NCBI GenBank assembly: GCA_041741895.1 | Contig: JBGSJO010000129.1 | Coordinates: forward strand, 1-36,804 | Direction of reading: 5' to 3' | Origin: Allopontixanthobacter sp041741895 | GTDB lineage: Bacteria; Pseudomonadota; Alphaproteobacteria; Sphingomonadales; Sphingomonadaceae | Length of the DNA: 36,804 nt | Part shown: positions 31,208-36,804 of the stretch, piece by piece | How the letters are laid out: every line of letters begins with the position of its first letter | Position numbering within the stretch: position 1 is the first letter of the stretch | Program-made: the position numbers and the translations under genes | Notes under the pieces: generated by a model | Database searches by the model: none | What the model was told of the DNA's origin: nothing | The model's input: only the letters and a program-made list of their open reading frames with translations

Positions 31208-34200
31208 ATGGGCAACACTGCGCCCCTGCGTTCGTTTGAAATCGGCCAGAAGATCGGTCTTTATGATCCGCGCAATGAACACGATGCCTGCGGCGTCGGG
31301 CTTGTGGCGCATATCAAAGGCCAGAAAAGCCATTCAATCGTGACGCAGGCGCTCGAGATTCTGCACAATCTCGACCACCGGGGCGCCACGGGTGCCGACC
31401 CGCTGCTGGGTGATGGCGCCGGAATCCTGCTGCAAATTCCCGATCCGCTGATCCGCAAATGGGCGGAAAGCAAGGGCCACACCCTGCCTGCACCGGGCGA
31501 TTATGCAGTGGCCATGTGTTTCATGCCGCAGGACGAGGCCGCCAGCGATTTCGTGACCGAACGACTGGAAAAATTCATCGCCAAGGAAGGCCAGACCCTG
31601 ATCGGCTGGCGCGATGTGCCGGTGACGCTGACCGGTCTGGGCAAGACTGTTGTGGAAACAATGCCGGTAATGCGGCAATGTATTGTTGCACGCGGAGAAG
31701 GCTGCGCTGACCAGCAAGCGTTCGAACGCAAGCTGATCGTGATTCGCAAGCAAACGCTCAATCCGCTCAAAGACCTCGCCGAAAAACACGATCTGCCGGG
31801 CCTTGTCAGCATGTACATCCCGAGCTTTTCCAGCCGGACGCTCGTGTACAAGGGTCTGCTGCTTGCCACGCAGGTCGGCAGTTTCTACGACGATTTGCGC
31901 GATCCCGATTGCGTCAGCGCGTTGGGCCTGGTGCACCAGCGGTTTTCGACCAACACTTTCCCCAGCTGGCGGCTGGCGCACCCGTTCCGGCTGATCGCGC
32001 ATAATGGCGAAATCAACACGGTGCGCGGCAATGTGAACTGGATGAACGCCCGCCGCCGGACGATGGAGAGCGAACTGCTCGGTCCAGATCTCGACAAGAT
32101 GTGGCCGCTGATCCCGCATGGCCAGTCGGACACCGCCTGTCTCGACAATGCGCTCGAACTGCTACTGGCGGGCGGATACAGCCTGGCCCATGCCATGATG
32201 ATGCTGATGCCGGAAGCCTGGGCCAAGAACCCGCTGATGGATCCGGCGCGCAAGGCGTTTTACGAATATCACGCGGCGTTGATGGAACCGTGGGACGGCC
32301 CGGCTGCGGTAGCCTTCACCGACGGGCGCCAGATCGGCGCCACGCTGGACCGCAACGGGTTGCGCCCGGCACGGTTCTGCGTGACCAAGGACGATCTGGT
32401 CTGCCTCGCATCGGAAAGCGGCGTGCTGCCGTTTGCCGAGAAAGACATCATCCGCAAATGGCGCCTTCAGCCGGGGCGGATGCTGCTGATCGACCTCGAA
32501 CAGGGTCGGATCATCGAGGACGAGGAACTGAAGACTGACCTCGCCGAAGCGGAGCCCTATGCAAAATGGCTCGACCAGGCGCAATACAAGCTGGAGGACC
32601 TCGAGCATCTCGATCTTGAATATTCCGAGGTGCCCGAACACAGTACCGAGCTGCTGCAGCGCCAGCAGGCGTTCGGCTATACGCAGGAAGATGTCAGCAA
32701 ATTCCTCGAGCCGATGGCATCGTCGGGCGAAGACCCGATCGGGTCGATGGGCACCGACACGCCAATCGCTGTCCTGTCGGATCGCAGCCGTTTATTGTAT
32801 GATTATTTCAAGCAGAATTTCGCGCAGGTAACCAATCCGCCGATCGATCCAATCCGCGAGGAATTGGTGATGAGCCTGCTGTCCATGATTGGCCCGCGGC
32901 CCAATCTGCTGGGCCGCGACGCCGGCACGCACAAGCGGCTGGAAGTGAGCCAGCCGATCCTGACCAATCAGGACCTGGCCAAGATCCGTTCGGTCGAAAG
33001 CAGCCTGGACGGCGCGTTCCGCACCGAAACGATCGACATCACCTGGAAAGCCTCCAAGGGAGCGAAAGGACTTTCGTTTGCGCTGAAGGAAATGTGCTGG
33101 GCCGCGACCGAAGCGGTGCTGCAGGATCACAATATCCTGGTCCTGTCCGACCGGGCACAGAGCGAGGGCCGCATTCCGATCCCGGCCGCACTCGCCACCG
33201 CTGCGGTCCATCATCACCTGGTGCGTCAGGGCCTGCGGATGCAGACCGGGCTGGTCGTGGAAACCGGCGAAGCGCGCGAAGTGCACCATTTCTGCGTGCT
33301 GGCGGGTTACGGCGCGGAAGCGATCAATCCCTACCTCGCCTTCGAAACGCTGGAGCATTTGCGCGAGCTGAAATATCCCGAGCTGACAGCCAAGCAAGTC
33401 GAGAAGAATTACATCAAGGCAGTCGGCAAGGGCATCCTGAAGGTGATGTCCAAGATGGGCATTTCCACTTATCAGAGCTATTGCGGCGCGCAGATTTTCG
33501 ACGCGGTCGGCCTCAGCAGTAAATTCGTCGATACTTATTTCACCGGCACCGCGACCACGATCGAAGGCGTCGGCCTGATCGAAGTGGCGGAAGAAGCGGT
33601 CAGCCGCCATGCGGTCGCTTACGGCGATAATCCGCTCTACCGCTCCATGCTGGATGTCGGCGGCGTGTACCAATACCGCCTGCGGGGGGAAAGCCACGCC
33701 TGGACCCCGGCCAATGTCGCCAGTCTGCAGCATGCGGTGCGCGGCAACGACCCGAAGAATTACGCCGAATTCGCTAAATCAATTAACGAACAGGCCGAAC
33801 GGCTGCTGACCATTCGCGGGCTCATGGAACTGAAGCCGGCCAATGAGCCGATCGACCTCGACCAGGTTGAACCGGCGGCGGAAATCGTCAAGCGGTTCAG
33901 CACCGGGGCGATGAGCTTCGGTTCGATCAGCCGGGAAGCACACACCACCCTGGCAATGGCAATGAACCGTATCGGGGCGCGGTCCAACACCGGAGAAGGC
34001 GGCGAGGAAGCCGACCGCTTCACTCCGCTGCCCAATGGCGATTCGATGCGTTCTGCCATAAAGCAGGTTGCCAGCGGCCGGTTCGGCGTGACCACCGAAT
34101 ATCTGGTCAATGCCGACGATATCCAGATCAAGATGGCGCAGGGTGCAAAGCCCGGCGAAGGCGGCCAGCTGCCTGGCCACAAGGTGGACAAGATCATCGG

Positions 34201-35875
34201 CGCGGTGCGCCATGCGACACCCGGCGTTGGCCTGATCTCTCCCCCGCCGCATCATGACATCTATTCGATCGAAGACCTTGCGCAGCTGATCCACGATCTC
34301 AAGAACGTGAACACGGCGGCGCGGATTTCGGTCAAGCTGGTGTCCGAAGTGGGCGTTGGCACCGTTGCTGCGGGTGTTTCCAAGGCGCGCGCGGATCATG
34401 TCACTATCTCTGGCTATGAAGGCGGCACCGGGGCATCGCCGCTGACCAGCCTGACCCATGCCGGATCCCCATGGGAAATCGGCCTGGCCGAAACGCAGCA
34501 AACGCTGCTGCTCAACGATCTGCGCAGCCGGATTGCGGTCCAGGTCGATGGCGGCCTGCGCACTGGGCGCGATGTCGCCATCGGCGCACTGCTGGGCGCG
34601 GACGAGTTCGGCTTTGCCACCGCCCCGCTGATCGCGGCGGGCTGCATCATGATGCGCAAATGCCACCTCAACACCTGCCCGGTCGGCGTGGCGACGCAGG
34701 ATCCGGTGCTGCGCGCGCGGTTTACCGGCCTGCCCGAACATGTGATCAATTACTTCTTCTTCGTGGCCGAAGAATTGCGCTGGATCATGGCCGAAATGGG
34801 CTTTGCCACGCTGGACGAGATGGTTGGCCGGGTGGACCGGATCGACATGCGCCGCGTCAAACGGCACTGGAAAGCCCAGGGTATCGACCTGACCCGCCTG
34901 CTGCATCAGGTGGATTTGCCCGAAGGCACACCAATCCGTCACACAATGTCGCAGGATCATGGGCTGGAAGGCGCGCTCGACAACGAGCTGATCGCCGCCT
35001 GCGCGGGCGCGCTCAGCACCGGCGAGCCGGTCCAGCTCAACCGCGAAATCCGCAATGTGAACCGCACCGTCGGGGCCATGCTGTCAGGCGAAATCGCCAA
35101 GAAATATGGCCATGCAGGCCTCAAGCCCGACACGATCCGGATCAATCTGGACGGCGTTGCGGGGCAAAGCTTCGGCGCATGGCTGGCGCATGGCGTTACC
35201 CTGGATCTGACCGGCGATGCCAATGATTATGTCGGCAAAGGACTTTCCGGGGGCCGTATCATCGTGCACCAGCCGGAAGGCATCACCCGCGATCCGACGC
35301 AGAACATCATTGTCGGCAATACCGTGCTGTATGGCGCGATTGCGGGCGAAGCCTATTTCGGCGGCGTCGCGGGCGAACGCTTCGCCGTGCGCAATTCCGG
35401 CGCGATTGCCGTGGTCGAAGGCGCGGGCGACCATGCCTGTGAATATATGACCGGCGGCGTGGTTGTGGTGCTGGGCAGGACCGGGCGCAATTTCGCCGCC
35501 GGGATGTCCGGCGGGGTCTCCTATGTATATGACGAGGAAGGAAATTTTGCCGATTTATGCAATCCGGCGCAGGTCGACCTGTTGCCAATTTCAGCCGCGC
35601 CGGACGCCGAAGATGGCTCTGGCCGTCCGCAGCAGCGTGCGCGCAGCGTATCCGATGCCGGCATGGGCGACATGCTGCGTCATGACGCGGAACGGCTGAA
35701 GATATTGGTGGAGCGCCACAAATTGCACACCGGCAGTGCGCGGGCCGCATATATCCTCGACAATTGGGATGAATGCCTGCCGAAATTCGTCAAGATCATG
35801 CCGCGCGATTATGCCGCCGCCCTGCGCCAGCTCGAAGCCGAGCGGGACGAGGCGTCCACCGTGGCAGCCGAATAA
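31208..35875 (+). CDS. gltB: Glutamate synthase large (alpha) subunit
   Basis: A ~1555-residue enzyme that transfers the amide of glutamine to 2-oxoglutarate. The glutaminase nucleophile is Cys28 in HDACGVGLV; the short stretch before it is the usual cleaved propeptide. The FMN/2-oxoglutarate domain contains GAMSFGSISREAH and SNTGEGGEE. The 3Fe-4S cluster cysteines are C1146, C1152 and C1157 in CIMMRKCHLNTCPVG. The C-terminal beta-helix domain has many glycine-rich turns (GVVVVLGRTGRNFAAGMSGG). ATG 31208 is chosen; the frame is open to TTG 31070, which would add 46 unlikely residues. It pairs with gltD downstream. Confidence 0.96.
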   Translation: MGNTAPLRSFEIGQKIGLYDPRNEHDACGVGLVAHIKGQKSHSIVTQALEILHNLDHRGATGADPLLGDGAGILLQIPDPLIRKWAESKGHTLPAPGDYAVAMCFMPQDEAASDFVTERLEKFIAKEGQTLIGWRDVPVTLTGLGKTVVETMPVMRQCIVARGEGCADQQAFERKLIVIRKQTLNPLKDLAEKHDLPGLVSMYIPSFSSRTLVYKGLLLATQVGSFYDDLRDPDCVSALGLVHQRFSTNTFPSWRLAHPFRLIAHNGEINTVRGNVNWMNARRRTMESELLGPDLDKMWPLIPHGQSDTACLDNALELLLAGGYSLAHAMMMLMPEAWAKNPLMDPARKAFYEYHAALMEPWDGPAAVAFTDGRQIGATLDRNGLRPARFCVTKDDLVCLASESGVLPFAEKDIIRKWRLQPGRMLLIDLEQGRIIEDEELKTDLAEAEPYAKWLDQAQYKLEDLEHLDLEYSEVPEHSTELLQRQQAFGYTQEDVSKFLEPMASSGEDPIGSMGTDTPIAVLSDRSRLLYDYFKQNFAQVTNPPIDPIREELVMSLLSMIGPRPNLLGRDAGTHKRLEVSQPILTNQDLAKIRSVESSLDGAFRTETIDITWKASKGAKGLSFALKEMCWAATEAVLQDHNILVLSDRAQSEGRIPIPAALATAAVHHHLVRQGLRMQTGLVVETGEAREVHHFCVLAGYGAEAINPYLAFETLEHLRELKYPELTAKQVEKNYIKAVGKGILKVMSKMGISTYQSYCGAQIFDAVGLSSKFVDTYFTGTATTIEGVGLIEVAEEAVSRHAVAYGDNPLYRSMLDVGGVYQYRLRGESHAWTPANVASLQHAVRGNDPKNYAEFAKSINEQAERLLTIRGLMELKPANEPIDLDQVEPAAEIVKRFSTGAMSFGSISREAHTTLAMAMNRIGARSNTGEGGEEADRFTPLPNGDSMRSAIKQVASGRFGVTTEYLVNADDIQIKMAQGAKPGEGGQLPGHKVDKIIGAVRHATPGVGLISPPPHHDIYSIEDLAQLIHDLKNVNTAARISVKLVSEVGVGTVAAGVSKARADHVTISGYEGGTGASPLTSLTHAGSPWEIGLAETQQTLLLNDLRSRIAVQVDGGLRTGRDVAIGALLGADEFGFATAPLIAAGCIMMRKCHLNTCPVGVATQDPVLRARFTGLPEHVINYFFFVAEELRWIMAEMGFATLDEMVGRVDRIDMRRVKRHWKAQGIDLTRLLHQVDLPEGTPIRHTMSQDHGLEGALDNELIAACAGALSTGEPVQLNREIRNVNRTVGAMLSGEIAKKYGHAGLKPDTIRINLDGVAGQSFGAWLAHGVTLDLTGDANDYVGKGLSGGRIIVHQPEGITRDPTQNIIVGNTVLYGAIAGEAYFGGVAGERFAVRNSGAIAVVEGAGDHACEYMTGGVVVVLGRTGRNFAAGMSGGVSYVYDEEGNFADLCNPAQVDLLPISAAPDAEDGSGRPQQRARSVSDAGMGDMLRHDAERLKILVERHKLHTGSARAAYILDNWDECLPKFVKIMPRDYAAALRQLEAERDEASTVAAE

Positions 35876-35885
35876 TGGATACCCT

Positions 35886-35913
35886 CGTCATCCCAGCTTT
35901 CGCTGGGATGACG
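35886..35913. repeat. REP-like palindrome between gltB and gltD
   Basis: A perfect 12-bp inverted repeat, CGTCATCCCAGC (35886-35897) with GCTGGGATGACG (35902-35913), around the loop TTTC. It fills most of the 59-base gap between gltB and gltD. The form is that of a dispersed extragenic palindrome. There is no T-run, so it is more likely an mRNA-stabilising or processing hairpin than a terminator. Confidence 0.7.
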
Positions 35914-35934
35914 GTACAGTTTAGGATTTAGTTG

Positions 35935-36804
35935 ATGGGCAAAGACACCGGCTTTCTGGAAATCGACCGCAAGGACCGCACCTATGCGGACCCGAAGGAG
36001 CGCCTGAAGCACTATAAGGAATTCGCCATCCCGCATGACGAGAGCGCGCTGAAACAGCAGGCGGCGCGCTGCATGGATTGCGGCATTCCCTATTGCCACA
36101 ATGGCTGCCCGGTAAACAACATCATCCCGGACTGGAATGATCTGGTTTATCATGGCGATTGGCGCAATGCGTTGGAAGTGCTGCATTCGACCAACAATTT
36201 TCCCGAGTTCACCGGCAGGATCTGCCCCGCCCCATGCGAGGCGGCCTGTGTGCTCAACATTGTCGATTCGCCGGTCACCATCAAAAGCATCGAATGCGCG
36301 ATTGTCGACCGCGGGTGGCAGGAAGACTGGATCAAGCCGCAGGTTCCCGCGCACCAGACCGGCAAATCGGTGGCCGTGGTCGGATCCGGCCCGGCGGGCA
36401 TGGCCTGCGCCCAGCAACTGGCCCGCGCCGGCCACAAGGTCACCCTGTTCGAGAAGAACGACCGGATCGGCGGATTGCTGCGCTACGGAATTCCCGACTT
36501 CAAGATGGAGAAACACCTGATCAACCGCCGCGCAGTGCAGATGGAGGCCGAGGGCGTGACCTTCCGTACCTCTGCCGAGGTCGGCGTGGATATATCGTTC
36601 AAGAGCCTGCAGGAAAATTTCGACGCCATCGTGCTGTCGGGCGGCGCGGAAGAAGCGCGCCCGCTGGAAATCCCCGGCGCGGAATTGTCTGGCGTGCGGC
36701 TGGCGATGGAATTCCTGACCCAGCAGAACAAGCGCAACGCGGGCGACGATGAACTCCGCGCCGCGCCGCGCGGTTCGCTCACCGCCACCGGCAAGCACGT
36801 GATC
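35935..36804 (+). CDS. gltD: Glutamate synthase small (beta) subunit (3' truncated)
   Basis: The first 290 codons of gltD, running off the window. It begins MGKDTGFLEIDRKDRTYADP. The cysteines of the low-potential 4Fe-4S clusters are in CMDCGIPYCHNGCP (Cys46, 49, 54, 58) and CPAPCEAAC. The FAD-binding motif is VAVVGSGPAGMACAQQLARA and the linked LFEKNDRIGGLLRYGIPDFK follows. This subunit takes electrons from NADPH and passes them to GltB. It is 59 bases downstream of gltB on the same strand. Confidence 0.96.
   Translation, partial: MGKDTGFLEIDRKDRTYADPKERLKHYKEFAIPHDESALKQQAARCMDCGIPYCHNGCPVNNIIPDWNDLVYHGDWRNALEVLHSTNNFPEFTGRICPAPCEAACVLNIVDSPVTIKSIECAIVDRGWQEDWIKPQVPAHQTGKSVAVVGSGPAGMACAQQLARAGHKVTLFEKNDRIGGLLRYGIPDFKMEKHLINRRAVQMEAEGVTFRTSAEVGVDISFKSLQENFDAIVLSGGAEEARPLEIPGAELSGVRLAMEFLTQQNKRNAGDDELRAAPRGSLTATGKHVI

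Noticed and set aside
33779..34960. 393-codon ORF on the minus strand within gltB
   Set aside because: It is antisense to the conserved FMN and Fe-S region of gltB.

Overview
This window is a stretch of chromosome from an alphaproteobacterium, most likely of the order Sphingomonadales and plausibly Erythrobacteraceae. That placement is an inference from the high-GC codon use, the fused PabB-PabC protein, the cysteine-free ribosomal protein L33, the exosortase-A-associated glycan genes, and the mix of polyhydroxyalkanoate (PHA), phenylalanine hydroxylase and M13 peptidase genes. I see no phage, plasmid, transposase, CRISPR, rRNA or tRNA. Most genes are housekeeping or core accessory genes, tightly packed, with many ATGA-type overlaps.

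Layout. 1-2497: the 3' part of a pabB-pabC fusion (folate), a RluA-family pseudouridine synthase and the ribosome-rescue factor arfB, all overlapping. 2680-3589: rpmG and lolA. 3590-3985: a gene-free stretch holding a likely structured small RNA with a very strong terminator. 3986-5853: xth and ribA, which overlap or nearly so. 5850-5953: a mosaic palindromic repeat that resembles the rhizobial RIME/BMP elements and supplies the stop codons of both convergent neighbours. 5950-8164: psd, a DksA/TraR-like zinc-finger protein and a secreted beta-helix protein. 8248-10195: a three-gene operon encoding an SPFH (stomatin-like) membrane protein, a small ribbon-helix-helix protein with an AT-hook tail, and a CPBP intramembrane protease. 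Its promoter carries an AT-rich 21-bp inverted repeat that looks like an Arc-type operator. 10205-12043: recQ.

12174-12813: two small lipoproteins with a strong terminator between them. 12866-16495: an acyl-CoA dehydrogenase, CoA-transferase and thiolase operon. 16505-19459: ppk2, phhA, a GlsB-like membrane protein and uppP. 19564-23732: an M13 peptidase and an MsbA-like ABC exporter. 23900-26909: a PHA-type block of phaZ, a second thiolase and a MaoC hydratase. 26970-29863: a tiny membrane ORF, an O-antigen-ligase-like protein and a divergent GT4 glycosyltransferase, the last two of the exosortase-A-associated type, although no exosortase is visible. 29906-30886: an unrecognised two-helix membrane protein with an acidic tail. 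31208-36804: gltB and the 5' part of gltD (ammonia assimilation), separated by a palindromic repeat.

The most unusual items are the SPFH/RHH/CPBP module with its self-contained regulatory site, the candidate small RNA downstream of lolA, and the RIME-like element that terminates two genes. Function calls rest on motifs and family knowledge read by eye. No database search was possible.
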